Below the pieces are notes generated by a model, which worked only from the letters and a program-made list of their open reading frames with translations, ran no database searches and had not been told where the DNA came from. This document shows positions 28,971 to 39,053 of a stretch of DNA of 64,000 nt, piece after piece. Source of the DNA: Crocinitomicaceae bacterium (GTDB taxonomy: Bacteria; Bacteroidota; Bacteroidia; Flavobacteriales_D; Crocinitomicaceae). The DNA lies in contig JAURMC010000014.1 of assembly GCA_030830895.1 (NCBI GenBank), positions 124,001 through 188,000 on the forward strand, given 5' to 3'. Numbering within the stretch: the stretch's first letter is position 1; every line of letters begins with the position of its first letter. Both the position numbers and the translations under genes were made by a program.

Positions 28971-30658
28971 TGACAAAACTCTTTGCTTTTTTATTGTTTT
29001 CAATCAGCTTTTCTGCCTATTCCCAAAAACCTATGGTCAAATTGGAGGTCGATCAACTGAAGGTAACCATAGGCAATGAATTGATTATTACGATCAAATC
29101 CAACATTGAAGGCGAGATAGATATAGACTTGCCATCAGAATTTGTCCGTGGATATAACGTAATGACAGGAATGGAACAAGTGGTAGACTACAACACCGGT
29201 TCGGTTAATACAATTAGCTACTATTCCCAAAATGGAAGCTTTAAGAAGTCAGGTGTTTTTGAAGTTGGCCCCGCATATATTAAACATGGGAAACATGTAT
29301 ACAAATCGAATGTAGTGCAAGTAACCGTTCAAAAAGAGCGTATAGATCAAGGAAATGGCGGAATTACTGCCAAACAATTTAAACAACTTGCCTTTGGTTC
29401 CATTGAAGTAAATAAATACTCAGTTTATGAAGGGGAACCACTCATAATCCAATCCAAAGTTTATTCGCGATTTGCTCCAACAAGTATCGAAGATTATCAA
29501 TCGTACAAGATGGACCAAAGTATTGAAAAATTCAGCCTAGAACAAGCTAGCAATCTAACAGCTCGTAAAGAAATAGTTAAAGGAGTAGAAATGTATACCG
29601 TTACCACCGATAAAAACCTAGTTTTTCCAACTGGTAATGGTAGTTTACTTATCAACCCATTTAAATTAGTTTTAAAGCATAATTATGATGGCTTGGCGGT
29701 GGTATCAACGGGTACTACAGTAACTGTAAAATCACTACCGAATAACGCCCCTAAATCTTTTATCGGATTTGTTGGAACCCTTGATGCAAAATGTAAATAT
29801 AGCGGCTCTTGTGATAGAAAAGGTGATGTGTTAACACTTGAAATTATTCTTTCGGGTAAAGGGAACCTACACAATATGGAATCCCCAAAGTTAGACATAG
29901 GCCCCGGATTATTACAATTTGGAAAACCTTCCATTTCCGAAGAATTTACTTTTGGGGCCCAAGGAGCCGATGGAAAGGTAATTTACACATATCGATTACA
30001 AGCAAGCAATCATTTAAAAAAATCCATCAAAGCACTGCAAATTTCCTATTTCAACCCTGAGAAAGCTGCCTATGTGACATTAAAGTTAGATGGATATAAA
30101 TCAACTGAAATACAGCCTAATAAGCCAATAAATAAACAAGGAAATACCAAGGTAATTAACACCGAAAAATCTACCAAAGGAAAACAAGAAGTTGTTAGTA
30201 AGAATTACTCCATACTACTTGGAGGACTTTCATTGGCAGCCGTTCTCTTATTAGGTGCACTAGGATGGCTAATGTATCATAAAAAAACACAATCCCAATT
30301 GGAAGATTCGGTAAAACAAGCCGATTTAATAAATGAAAAGACTTTACCTACTTTGAGCGAACTTGATGAACAAATGAACCAAGCGATGGAATCAGAGGAC
30401 CTCAATCTCATAGAATCTCTCTTGTTTACCATATTGGAAATTAAATTTAATGAGGATCCATCGTCTAGAAATAAGGGGGGCTTATTAGATCGTTTGCGTA
30501 TATACAATTGGAACGATTATGAAATGCTTAATTCATGGTACTTAAAGAATCAACAAGCAAAATACGGGATTGATTCAAAAGACATAAACCCAAAACAAAG
30601 ACTTAAAGAAGGAGTCTCGATCTATAAACACCTAAGGGCAAATTATTTAACTTCATAA
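28970..30658 (+). CDS. batD: BatD, oxygen-tolerance family membrane protein
   Basis: 562 residues. A signal peptide (FLLFSISFSAYSQ) is followed by several beta-sandwich repeats (about 20-390) typical of BatD. KVTIGNELIITIKS and VGPAYIKHGKHVYKSN are family-like segments. A membrane span follows (about 405-430: LGGLSLAAVLLLGALGWLMY), then a helical cytoplasmic tail. It probably presents a large periplasmic domain and closes the moxR-batD operon. Its start overlaps the batC stop by 1 bp (TAATG). Its end overlaps the convergent rnz gene by 16 bp. Confidence 0.92.
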   Translation: MTKLFAFLLFSISFSAYSQKPMVKLEVDQLKVTIGNELIITIKSNIEGEIDIDLPSEFVRGYNVMTGMEQVVDYNTGSVNTISYYSQNGSFKKSGVFEVGPAYIKHGKHVYKSNVVQVTVQKERIDQGNGGITAKQFKQLAFGSIEVNKYSVYEGEPLIIQSKVYSRFAPTSIEDYQSYKMDQSIEKFSLEQASNLTARKEIVKGVEMYTVTTDKNLVFPTGNGSLLINPFKLVLKHNYDGLAVVSTGTTVTVKSLPNNAPKSFIGFVGTLDAKCKYSGSCDRKGDVLTLEIILSGKGNLHNMESPKLDIGPGLLQFGKPSISEEFTFGAQGADGKVIYTYRLQASNHLKKSIKALQISYFNPEKAAYVTLKLDGYKSTEIQPNKPINKQGNTKVINTEKSTKGKQEVVSKNYSILLGGLSLAAVLLLGALGWLMYHKKTQSQLEDSVKQADLINEKTLPTLSELDEQMNQAMESEDLNLIESLLFTILEIKFNEDPSSRNKGGLLDRLRIYNWNDYEMLNSWYLKNQQAKYGIDSKDINPKQRLKEGVSIYKHLRANYLTS

Positions 30659-31560
30659 ATTTCTCCATCCTTTACCGCTTCAACATCTTTAAATATCTCT
30701 TGGGCCTCATTTGTATGACCTAATGTATCCACATACCTAGATGAAAAATGTCCAAGTAACAATTTACGTGCGCCACATGACAATGCCATCAATGCAGCAT
30801 CTTTAGCTGTTGAATGAAACGTTTGTTCCGCGCGCTCTTTGCGGTCATTAAGAAATGTTGCTTCATGATATAAAGTAGACGTTCCTTTCAAAAACCCTGA
30901 TTGATTTGGAAAAGGCTTCGTGTCCGAGCAATAGGAATAAATCCGTGGTGTTGGCATAGGAAGCGTGTAATCAACGTATTTTACCCATGAACCGTCTAAG
31001 CGCTGGAAATCCTTACCCTGTGTCAAAAGTTTAAAGTGCTCATTAGTTAATTTTGATTCTAAAATTGCTTGCTTATTAATTTTATATCGTTGAAATTTTT
31101 CTTCAATTTGGAATCCAAAAGTTTTAATGCGATGCTTTAATGGAAAGGCAGATATTCGCATCCCATCATCTTCAAAAACAATGTCTTTCGTTTTCATTTC
31201 AAGGGCAGTAAATGAAAAGTTAAAGTTTAGTTTAGTGTCGCTTGCCTTGAACATTACCATTAAAATATCTAACAAAGCTGGAGGGCCATATATTTTAATC
31301 CCAGAAGTTCTCCCTAAAAGGCTCATGGTACCAAGAAGGCCGGGCAAACCATAAAAATGATCTCCGTGTAAATGAGAAATTAAAATATGATTAATACGTT
31401 GAAAGGGGGCGTTAAATTTTCGCAACTGGATTTGCGTACCTTCTCCACAGTCAATCAGTAGATAGCGATTATTACAATTAACTAACTGAGATGAACAGGC
31501 GCGGCTTGTAGTAGGAACCGCCGCAGAGCTGCCAAGGATTAATACATTGAAATTATTCAA
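30643..31560 (-). CDS. rnz: Ribonuclease Z (tRNA 3' endonuclease)
   Basis: 305 residues, metallo-beta-lactamase fold. The zinc motif is H63-L-H65-G-D67-H68 in SHLHGDHFYGLPG, the standard RNase Z form, with further ligands in the C-terminal LLGHFSSRY. It removes 3' trailers from tRNA precursors. That matters for the tRNA-Ala here, whose gene does not encode CCA. The start is a TTG overlapping the STAS gene stop (TTGAATAA, 8 bp). No ATG fits the family N-terminus (NNFNVLILGSS), so coupled TTG initiation is likely. Confidence 0.95.
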   Translation of the reverse strand: MNNFNVLILGSSAAVPTTSRACSSQLVNCNNRYLLIDCGEGTQIQLRKFNAPFQRINHILISHLHGDHFYGLPGLLGTMSLLGRTSGIKIYGPPALLDILMVMFKASDTKLNFNFSFTALEMKTKDIVFEDDGMRISAFPLKHRIKTFGFQIEEKFQRYKINKQAILESKLTNEHFKLLTQGKDFQRLDGSWVKYVDYTLPMPTPRIYSYCSDTKPFPNQSGFLKGTSTLYHEATFLNDRKERAEQTFHSTAKDAALMALSCGARKLLLGHFSSRYVDTLGHTNEAQEIFKDVEAVKDGEIYEVK

Positions 31561-31891
31561 AATCCGCTAAGGCCTCTTCAACGGATTGAAAAATCCTAAA
31601 CACACGATCCAATTGAGCGATCTCTATCATTTTAAGTACTGCAGGCTGAACACCTGAGATGGCAAAAGTTCCATTGGTGTCTTTACACAAGCGATTTGCA
31701 ACCAAAATTGCACTCAACCCAGAAGAGTCACAAAACTTGGTATTACTTAATTCCAGTACCATTTTATTATGCCCCTTTTTATTTTCATAAGTAAATATCG
31801 ATTTTAAATCTGGAGCGCTATGGGTGTCTAGTCTCTCTACCAAAGAGGTTACCACCACAACATGGTTTCTAACGTCACTTTTAAAATTCAT
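31553..31891 (-). CDS. STAS-domain anti-anti-sigma-like protein
   Basis: 112 residues from MNFKSDVRNH. A single STAS domain carries D55-S-S-G58 in FCDSSGLSAIL, the site where anti-sigma antagonists are phosphorylated on serine. No partner kinase or anti-sigma gene is next to it. It lies between pyrB (31 bases) and rnz (8-bp overlap), so expression follows the pyrimidine genes. The regulated target cannot be named. An ATG three codons upstream is also possible. Confidence 0.88.
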   Translation of the reverse strand: MNFKSDVRNHVVVVTSLVERLDTHSAPDLKSIFTYENKKGHNKMVLELSNTKFCDSSGLSAILVANRLCKDTNGTFAISGVQPAVLKMIEIAQLDRVFRIFQSVEEALADFE

Positions 31892-31921
31892 AAACGGCAT
31901 TTTATCAAATATACCAAAAAA

Positions 31922-32851
31922 TCAACGTTCTATTTGCGAAGCAAGTAAATAAATAACTGCCATACGAATTGCAACGCCATTTTCTACCTGATTTAGTATA
32001 ATACTGTTTGGGCCATCGGCAACATCCGATGTGATTTCTACTCCTCTATTTATCGGGCCTGGGTGCATGATGACTATTTCCTTACCGAGGTTTTCCAAAA
32101 GCTCTTGATTTAAACCAAACTGCAACGTGTAATCCCGTAAACTTGGAAAATATTGAATGTCTTGTCGTTCTAATTGTATCCTCAGCATATTGGCTACATC
32201 ACACCATAGTAGTGCTTCATGGAGATTATTTGAAACCTTAACCCCTAATTCACCAATATACTTTGGAATTAAGGTTGAAGGTCCACAGACCATAACTTCA
32301 GCACCAAGTTTTTTCAAACAACTAATATTTGATAATGCTACCCTAGAATGTAATATATCCCCAATAATTGCTACCTTCTTCCCTTTAACTGATCCTAGTT
32401 TTTCTCGTATTGAATAAGCATCTAACAGCGCCTGTGTAGGATGTTCATGTGTCCCATCTCCCGCATTGATAACTTTGGCAGATATGTGCTTAGTTAAAAA
32501 CTGTGCAGCTCCCGGGGATGCGTGACGGATTACAACCATATCTACCTTCATAGACAGAATGTTATTGACGGTATCCATTAAGGACTCGCCCTTTTTTACC
32601 GAACTATTCGAGGAGGTGAAATTTACAACATCTGCAGATAGTCGTTTAGCTGCCAATTCAAAAGATAATCGAGTTCGAGTTGAGTTTTCAAAAAATAGGT
32701 TAGCTATGGTTATGTCCCTTAATGATGGGACTTTTTTAATCGGTCGATTAATCACTTCTTTAAATGAATCGGCTGTTTTGAAGATCATTTCGATATCTTC
32801 AACTGTTAAATCACGGATTCCCGTAAGGTGTGAAATGCTTAAACTATTCAT
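31922..32851 (-). CDS. pyrB: Aspartate carbamoyltransferase catalytic subunit
   Basis: 309 residues. The carbamoyl-phosphate loop FFENSTRTRLSFE and the aspartate/catalytic HPTQALLDAYS segment identify ATCase. It makes carbamoyl aspartate, the first committed step of pyrimidine synthesis. No pyrI regulatory subunit lies beside it; instead pyrR is directly upstream and overlaps by 8 bp (ATGAATAG). This suggests control by the PyrR type of regulation or simple co-transcription. Confidence 0.96.
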   Translation of the reverse strand: MNSLSISHLTGIRDLTVEDIEMIFKTADSFKEVINRPIKKVPSLRDITIANLFFENSTRTRLSFELAAKRLSADVVNFTSSNSSVKKGESLMDTVNNILSMKVDMVVIRHASPGAAQFLTKHISAKVINAGDGTHEHPTQALLDAYSIREKLGSVKGKKVAIIGDILHSRVALSNISCLKKLGAEVMVCGPSTLIPKYIGELGVKVSNNLHEALLWCDVANMLRIQLERQDIQYFPSLRDYTLQFGLNQELLENLGKEIVIMHPGPINRGVEITSDVADGPNSIILNQVENGVAIRMAVIYLLASQIER

Positions 32852-33392
32852 TCGAATCCATCATGTATAATTCAACTTTATCTTCTCCATCAACATCGAC
32901 CCAACTTACTATAACTTTTTCATGCAAAAGCGTATCTACAGACTTACCAATATAATCCGCTTGAATGGGTAAATCTCGGTTGAATCTTCGATCAATAAGC
33001 ACCAATAACTGCACCTTGGTAGGCCTACCAAAAGTTAATAATGCATCCAATCCTGAGCGGATAGTTCTTCCTGTAAACAAAACATCATCAATTAGAATAA
33101 CTTGTTTATTTTCTATACTAAAATCAATATTGGTCACACTCGGAATTATCGGTTTTTCTCGTCGCCTAAAATCATCCCTGTAGAAGGTGATGTCCAAATT
33201 ACCACATACAGGGGAATTGACTAAAATTTCTTGAAGTTTCTCTTGAAGGCGTTTGACTACATGTATGCCCCTAGGTTGTAAACCGATTAGTACCGTATTT
33301 GAGAAATCAGAATGTTGTTCAACGAGTTCGTAGCACAACCTTGTTAGGGTTAAATCGAATTGTTGTGCATCGAGAATAACCTGTTTATCCAT
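32844..33392 (-). CDS. pyrR: PyrR-type regulator / uracil phosphoribosyltransferase
   Basis: 182 residues from the ATG at 33392 (MDKQVILDAQQF). The upstream TTG at 33401 lies inside the -7 box and is rejected. The PRPP-binding motif is VILIDDVLFTGRTIRS, and IGLQPRGIHVVKRL is the other PyrR hallmark. In Firmicutes PyrR binds pyr mRNA in response to UMP; whether the Bacteroidota protein does so, or mainly acts as an enzyme, is not shown here. It is first in pyrR-pyrB-STAS-rnz. With a leaderless transcript there would be no upstream RNA site for it to bind before its own gene. Confidence 0.92.
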   Translation of the reverse strand: MDKQVILDAQQFDLTLTRLCYELVEQHSDFSNTVLIGLQPRGIHVVKRLQEKLQEILVNSPVCGNLDITFYRDDFRRREKPIIPSVTNIDFSIENKQVILIDDVLFTGRTIRSGLDALLTFGRPTKVQLLVLIDRRFNRDLPIQADYIGKSVDTLLHEKVIVSWVDVDGEDKVELYMMDSNE

Positions 33393-33398
33393 TCGGTG

Positions 33399-33406
33399 CA
33401 AAGATA
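33399..33406 (-). promoter_or_regulatory. -7 element TATCTTTG for pyrR operon
   Basis: Perfect TAnnTTTG match on the minus strand, 6 bases before the pyrR ATG. A CTTTG lies about 15 bases further upstream as a weak -33 candidate. Confidence 0.6.
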
Positions 33407-33430
33407 CTAAAATAAATCAGACAAAGAATT

Positions 33431-33910
33431 TCAATGCTTTTGCAGTAATACCGTGGCATATGCTTTTATAGCCAAACTTTCACCAAACGAATCTACACGT
33501 TCATGAGTAGTTGCTTTGATTGAAACAGCATCAATATCTACCTCTAACAATTCGGCAAGAATTGATTGCATTTCCGGGATATGTGGATTGAGCTTGGGAA
33601 ACTCTAGAATAACAGTTGAATCTAGATTCACCAAGGTATATTTGTGTGACTTCATTAAATCAACGACTTTCGCTAAAAGAATTTTAGAATCAATCCCTTT
33701 GTATTGTGGATCTTTATCCGAAAAATGATGGCCAATGTCTCTTAAATTGGCAGCGCCGAGGATCGCATCACAGATGGCATGTAGCAGTACATCCGCATCC
33801 GAATGACCTACCGCACCAAGGTCAGAAGGAATTTCTAAGCCACCAATAATTAGTGGTACTTCTGGCGATAATCTATGAACATCAACCCCAAAGCCAATCC
33901 TTAGCTTCAT
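33431..33910 (-). CDS. ispF: 2-C-methyl-D-erythritol 2,4-cyclodiphosphate synthase
   Basis: 159 residues with the IspF metal site D10-V-H12 in GFGVDVHRL, GHSDADVLLHAICDAILGAA, and the C-terminal KATTHERVDSFGE. It closes the cyclodiphosphate ring in the non-mevalonate isoprenoid pathway. It overlaps the 3' end of porV by 4 bp (ATGTATGA) and so is translated from the porV transcript. Placing an isoprenoid gene behind a secretion gene is probably just operon packing. Confidence 0.96.
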   Translation of the reverse strand: MKLRIGFGVDVHRLSPEVPLIIGGLEIPSDLGAVGHSDADVLLHAICDAILGAANLRDIGHHFSDKDPQYKGIDSKILLAKVVDLMKSHKYTLVNLDSTVILEFPKLNPHIPEMQSILAELLEVDIDAVSIKATTHERVDSFGESLAIKAYATVLLQKH

Positions 33911-35160
33911 ACATCTGCTGATTTTACTTGCTTTTCGCCAAGATAAAGCCGTAATGTAAATCTCAAGGTATTAGACAATGGATTTTGACGTCCGTTTAAT
34001 GATGCTAAATATGAAAAATCAATCCCAAACATGTTATATTTCAAACTGGCACCTAAATTCAAGTATTGACGATTTCCTTTATTTCGGCTTTCATAAAATA
34101 CACCAGAACGAACTGCAAACGTTTCATTATACCACCATTCAATGCCACCAGCGATATTTATTTCTGATAGTTCTTCTTTCAATTTAGATCCTTTCACCGT
34201 TTGATAGGTACCATCACCATTCTGAATATAGTCTCCGTTCTCATCTTTCGCAACTACTCCAGGCGCATCGTAGAATGATTGTAACATGCCATTGATAACG
34301 CCAACATCACCACTTCGTCCTGACAACATAACGAGTTCTCCATCAACTTGATCATAAATAGCGGGGGTTGGAACCAGAAGACGCTGTATATCAACCGAAT
34401 AGGTAACACTATTATAGGAATCGTACTTCGCTACAATGGCATTTCCGATTTTTAAATTCATTGGTATAAAATCACGCTTAGCCAACACGGAATACGCTAC
34501 TTTATTTCCAATATTATTAATGGTTGCCGCAAATTGATAGGTAGCGGAAGTTTTTCCTAATTTAACGCGGTCATTGTAATAGGCGAACGAGAGATCTGCT
34601 GCACCAACTTTTCCCGGTTTAGTCATTACACCGGCCACGGTGAGTCCACCAGTTAAATTTGAATACGCGAATTTTCCATTAACACCAATACTAAATTTAT
34701 CCGACAACTTGAATGCGTATGCTCCAGTAAGCTCAAATTCACTGGGTTTATCATCTCTCAAGACATTCCCCGAAGCATCAGTAAAAGTTATTTCTCCTAA
34801 ACTAAAGTAGCGCAATGCCCCTCCTATAGAATGTTTTTTATTCACTCTATAATATCCTGATAAATATGACAAATGCATATCATTGGTAAGTTGACGAAGC
34901 CAAGGTGTATAGGATAAACTTAATTCACTGTTCTTTTCTGCGAAGCTCAATCCAGCGGTATTCCAATATACAGAAGTTGCACTCGGACTAAGCGCAGTGC
35001 CAGCCTCACCCATTCCCCCTGCTCGGGAGTCTGGAGTTATTGCCATAAATGGCAAAGCCGTAGTGATGGTGTTTAATTGTAAACTATTTTGGTTTGCATC
35101 CTGAGAAAAAACAACCAGGTTGGTAATGAATAAAATCAGAAAAAATAATAAAATCCGCAT
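33907..35160 (-). CDS. porV: PorV/LptO, type IX secretion outer-membrane protein
   Basis: 417 residues. After a signal peptide (FLILFITNLVVFSQ) comes the PorV signature TTALPFMAITPDSRAGGMGEAG, then FadL-like beta-barrel strands ending YLASLNGRQNPLSNTLRFTLRLYL. PorV carries T9SS cargo from the translocon to the attachment complex, where PorU acts. porU lies directly upstream (59 bases between) in the same direction, the usual porU-porV arrangement. The assignment rests on recognisable motifs plus this neighbour. Confidence 0.93.
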   Translation of the reverse strand: MRILLFFLILFITNLVVFSQDANQNSLQLNTITTALPFMAITPDSRAGGMGEAGTALSPSATSVYWNTAGLSFAEKNSELSLSYTPWLRQLTNDMHLSYLSGYYRVNKKHSIGGALRYFSLGEITFTDASGNVLRDDKPSEFELTGAYAFKLSDKFSIGVNGKFAYSNLTGGLTVAGVMTKPGKVGAADLSFAYYNDRVKLGKTSATYQFAATINNIGNKVAYSVLAKRDFIPMNLKIGNAIVAKYDSYNSVTYSVDIQRLLVPTPAIYDQVDGELVMLSGRSGDVGVINGMLQSFYDAPGVVAKDENGDYIQNGDGTYQTVKGSKLKEELSEINIAGGIEWWYNETFAVRSGVFYESRNKGNRQYLNLGASLKYNMFGIDFSYLASLNGRQNPLSNTLRFTLRLYLGEKQVKSADV

Positions 35161-35219
35161 AATAATAAGTGTAATCCAAGGCGCTAATATACGGAAATCG
35201 GGGTGCTTTATTGTATGAA

Positions 35220-38200
35220 CTAATTTAATATCACCAATTTTTGTGTTTCTTCCGCCCGTTTTCCTTCATTGTTTTCATACTGCAGGCGATAGATATACAC
35301 CCCATTTGCTAACTTATCTCCATAATCATCTCGCCCATCCCAAAACAATCCTCTGGTTGTAAATCCTTGTGTATTCACTTGATTTTGAATGGTTTTAACC
35401 AACCTACCTCCTATAGTGAAAATCTGAATTTGAACATCCATCATGTCGCAAGATTGGTTGTGTTCTAGCATAAACTCCGTGGAAGTAGAAAATGGATTGG
35501 GATAATTGTACAACCTCTTTACCATGGGGGTTTCATCCGCATGCACATTGAAGGAAATCTTTACATCTGATGAATTATTATTTACATCCCATGCTTTAAC
35601 ACTAATGGAGTGGCTCCCTGGGGTTAGGGCGCTGAAGGGATACTTTACTTGCCCGGACTGGTAGGTGTTTAAATCTGCGGAATAGTATTCATTCAAGATG
35701 ATTAGATTCGAAGATTCTTCGTCCAATATTGCTATCAAATCGTGACCGATGCCATTCCCAACCGTATTAATTCCACTTTCGTCAAATAGCTTTAAAAAAA
35801 GTACCGGAGATTCATCACTAATCCCCCCGTCTATGAACTGCTCATCATTTAAATAAGCATTTATTTCTGGCCCAACTGAATCAATCAGCCCATTTGGGTC
35901 TATGCCACCTATGATGAATGTAGTGTCAACACCAATGGCATCGATTTGATCTGAAAATGCGTAATAACTCAGCTTACCTCTTCCATAATTCAGCGCAATA
36001 TCCTTCGGTACAATAAAACTAAACTCAAAGTAACCATTGGATATACTTGCTTTTCCTTTATAAAGGATATTCCTTTGTAATTCAAAATCAAGCACCGGAG
36101 AACTAGGATCTTGTGATAACGTTTGATTATTCTTTATTTTATCAAATATTGAAGGGACTAGGGTACCATTAAATGTTGAGACTAAGGCTTGATTTGCGTC
36201 AACAATATGCCCTTTAACAGTCACTTTGCTTAAGGCCTTAAGGGTATCAATGGATATAACCTCTGCTCCATTAATGCTATCAGTTACAACCCCTAATCTT
36301 GGTAAGGCTAATCTCAAGGCTGGATCACCAATTAGTGTAAAACTTCGTTTATTATCGGATGAAAGCGCCACATTTTTTGTTTCCTCTACAATTTTCCCAA
36401 AAGTTCTTGGATTTCCTGAAGCATCCCTAACAAACGCATTGTTAGTAAAGGCAATTCCAACACTTGAATTCACACCAAAAAACACGGATCTAGTTGTGGT
36501 CATTAAGGCGATTGCTCCCCCGCTGGGGTTCAAAGACATCCATTCCCCTGCTGACACCCTTGAAGGATCATCGTATTTAGTGAATTCGCAGGTAGCAGAA
36601 ACAAATAAGGTTAGCGCATTTATATTTTGCCAAGATTGAATTTGAGGTATGGTAACTACTCGTTCTTCTGCCAAACCGACCTCACCACCGTGTCCTACAT
36701 AATTCATGACCAAAGTTCCGCGATTAATACGATCCGTTATGGCATCGAAAACCTCGGGGTAACGCTGCCCTCCCGCTGAAGTTTGTTGAGGATAAGCATC
36801 CATATAGAGTTTATCCACATTTAATTCTCGATGATTTGTTTTTAATATTTCGTATTGTGGCTCTGTATCGTTTTTAATAAAGTATCCATTTTCCTCATCA
36901 TCAGCAATTTGGACTACTTTGGTCCGCCAATCGCCAAATGTAAGCGCTGAATTGTCATCTAAACAGCAATTAGCATTAGCAGATTGAAAAATTTGAGACC
37001 CATTTTTCATATAATGCTCTATTTTATCCACTTGCTGTTTTGCCTGCGTTATATCACTGATTAGCAAGCGACCTACTCCGATGTCAATCATATCCGAATC
37101 AAAAATGGCTTCATTATCGTCGAGCATTCCGAAATAATCATCCGTTACCAGGGCAGAGATATGATTTTCACTGTTGTCTACTTGATAGGTCACAACGAAA
37201 TTATTGTTGTTGGCGATGCGATTTTTTGGATCATATGTTCCATCCCCAAATAAGCACAAGTACTTTAGCATTTTTGAACCATTTTGAAGGGAGCGATCAT
37301 AGAACATTTTTGCCATTTTCCTAATTGCTGTTGGATCTTGGGCCCCCGAACTAAATTCATTGTAAATCTGATTAATAAGCACAGTATGAACCTCTAATCC
37401 TTCAGCCCGGTGCAAGTTCGCTAAACGCTCTGCTTGACTCAAAAACTCCGAAGGGGTTACAATTAAATAATCAATTTGAGATAACCCATGTAAATTTTGA
37501 TTGTCTATTCGGCCGATGGCTGTCGGGGTTAAAAAATTAGTCCCATTTGATGCCACGAATTCACGATAATATTTTTCACACCAAAAACTAAATTCATTTC
37601 CATTTAAAATCCCCTTTACCTTGCGTGGTGTGTGCGGAATCGAAAGATCCCAAACAAAGCCTGTAGAATTAACATTACTGAGCTGATATTTAACCACAAT
37701 TGATGAATCTGGAAGCGTTAAATTTCGGAACCCGAATTGTGTTCCGCTGAAAACTAAATTTCGTCTTGCATTGAGTAAAATCCGATCTAAATATGCGAGG
37801 GTGGTTGCGTTGTTTCGAGTTACTGAAAGATTAATACTCAAAGTTGGACTGGGATTCGCAGCCGTAAAATTAACTACCGATCGGTTAAAGTCATACGGGG
37901 CAATGGGTAAGGTAGTTTGAAAAACCTGTATGCCATTCACAGAATATTTTTGTGCCGTACCAGCAGCAGACTGGGCATTTGCTGCCAAACTTACCCTAAA
38001 ACGAGCAGGTGTGGTCGATTCGATTGCTGGAATAGAAAATGTAAAGTTCCGAGACAATTCTATGTCAAATAATTCTCCATACCATCTTTTTCCACCACCA
38101 ACTAAAGAAACTAAATCATTTTCATATACATCCCGATAATCATAGCTTGTATATGTTAAACTTTCGACTCCAATCGAATAATCTTGTTCATTAATGATTT

Positions 38201-39041
38201 TTGCTGGAAGTGACGCACTTATATGAATAAAATAATACGAATAATCAGAATAAGGATTTCTTCGCTGTTCGAATTCAACTACCCCGTTAGGATACCACTG
38301 GTGCGGGCCATACCCATAAAATAGAATATAATCTCCCTCATCAAAGGATCCATCCTGTCCTCCAATGATGCTTATGGCATTTTGGGCAAGGTCATCCGTG
38401 TAAGGAGTAGCATTTAATTCCGGTAAACTTCCTTCTCCATTGCCAAAAACATGTATATGATTTGGATTCAAGCCATTTAAGTTTATCCCAAGAGCACTCA
38501 ATAAAGATCGATCTATTTTATGGATGCCATCTGACCTAACCGATATTTTATACCATTCACCTTGAGCCAACACTGAATTAGCAACAAAATCCTTAAAAAC
38601 TGGACCAGGTGTTTGCTTTGTCAAATTAACTGACACCTTGGTGATCTTTTTAACGATACCTTGGTTCATGTAGAAAGGATAACACGAAAAACTCATCATT
38701 GGACGGTTGGCAGCTCGAACTACTTTTAACGAATAGCTAAAAGAATCAGGCAACTCATAACCGATTGATTTCAAATAATTGATTTCTGCTGACGTTGCAT
38801 TAATTGCATCATAAGTTATTAATTCACACGAAAAATCAATAGATTTTAACTCCTTACGATACATAAATCGAGGAATGCCATCCGTTGAAGCTTCCCCTGC
38901 AAGTGCTGGCACTAGGTAGGTGGATTCACCATAACTCACTGAAATTGGCTCTGTCCATGGCAAGAGAATCTCAACTGACTGGGACCAAGTGGTTGACGCG
39001 GAAAAACAAATTAAAAAACTCAGAATGTAGGGGTACTTCAT
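35220..39041 (-). CDS. porU: PorU, C25-family type IX sortase
   Basis: 1273 residues. A signal peptide ends near TTWSQS. The gingipain-like C25 domain has the catalytic pair H784 (NYVGHGGEVGLAEE) and C818 (FVSATCEFTKYDDP). The C-terminus keeps a sorting-like domain beginning YNYPNPFSTSTEF and ending TQKLVILN. PorU cleaves the C-terminal sorting signal from T9SS cargo, such as the M4 protease of this window, and links cargo to lipopolysaccharide. The length is normal for PorU. Its ATG is 4 bases from a perfect -7 element. Confidence 0.95.
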   Translation of the reverse strand: MKYPYILSFLICFSASTTWSQSVEILLPWTEPISVSYGESTYLVPALAGEASTDGIPRFMYRKELKSIDFSCELITYDAINATSAEINYLKSIGYELPDSFSYSLKVVRAANRPMMSFSCYPFYMNQGIVKKITKVSVNLTKQTPGPVFKDFVANSVLAQGEWYKISVRSDGIHKIDRSLLSALGINLNGLNPNHIHVFGNGEGSLPELNATPYTDDLAQNAISIIGGQDGSFDEGDYILFYGYGPHQWYPNGVVEFEQRRNPYSDYSYYFIHISASLPAKIINEQDYSIGVESLTYTSYDYRDVYENDLVSLVGGGKRWYGELFDIELSRNFTFSIPAIESTTPARFRVSLAANAQSAAGTAQKYSVNGIQVFQTTLPIAPYDFNRSVVNFTAANPSPTLSINLSVTRNNATTLAYLDRILLNARRNLVFSGTQFGFRNLTLPDSSIVVKYQLSNVNSTGFVWDLSIPHTPRKVKGILNGNEFSFWCEKYYREFVASNGTNFLTPTAIGRIDNQNLHGLSQIDYLIVTPSEFLSQAERLANLHRAEGLEVHTVLINQIYNEFSSGAQDPTAIRKMAKMFYDRSLQNGSKMLKYLCLFGDGTYDPKNRIANNNNFVVTYQVDNSENHISALVTDDYFGMLDDNEAIFDSDMIDIGVGRLLISDITQAKQQVDKIEHYMKNGSQIFQSANANCCLDDNSALTFGDWRTKVVQIADDEENGYFIKNDTEPQYEILKTNHRELNVDKLYMDAYPQQTSAGGQRYPEVFDAITDRINRGTLVMNYVGHGGEVGLAEERVVTIPQIQSWQNINALTLFVSATCEFTKYDDPSRVSAGEWMSLNPSGGAIALMTTTRSVFFGVNSSVGIAFTNNAFVRDASGNPRTFGKIVEETKNVALSSDNKRSFTLIGDPALRLALPRLGVVTDSINGAEVISIDTLKALSKVTVKGHIVDANQALVSTFNGTLVPSIFDKIKNNQTLSQDPSSPVLDFELQRNILYKGKASISNGYFEFSFIVPKDIALNYGRGKLSYYAFSDQIDAIGVDTTFIIGGIDPNGLIDSVGPEINAYLNDEQFIDGGISDESPVLFLKLFDESGINTVGNGIGHDLIAILDEESSNLIILNEYYSADLNTYQSGQVKYPFSALTPGSHSISVKAWDVNNNSSDVKISFNVHADETPMVKRLYNYPNPFSTSTEFMLEHNQSCDMMDVQIQIFTIGGRLVKTIQNQVNTQGFTTRGLFWDGRDDYGDKLANGVYIYRLQYENNEGKRAEETQKLVILN

Positions 39042-39045
39042 GATG

Positions 39046-39053
39046 CAAAAATA
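39046..39053 (-). promoter_or_regulatory. -7 element TATTTTTG for porU
   Basis: Perfect TAnnTTTG match followed by CATC and the porU ATG, the same layout as prfB (TACTTTTG-CATC-ATG). It predicts a leaderless transcript. Confidence 0.65.
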
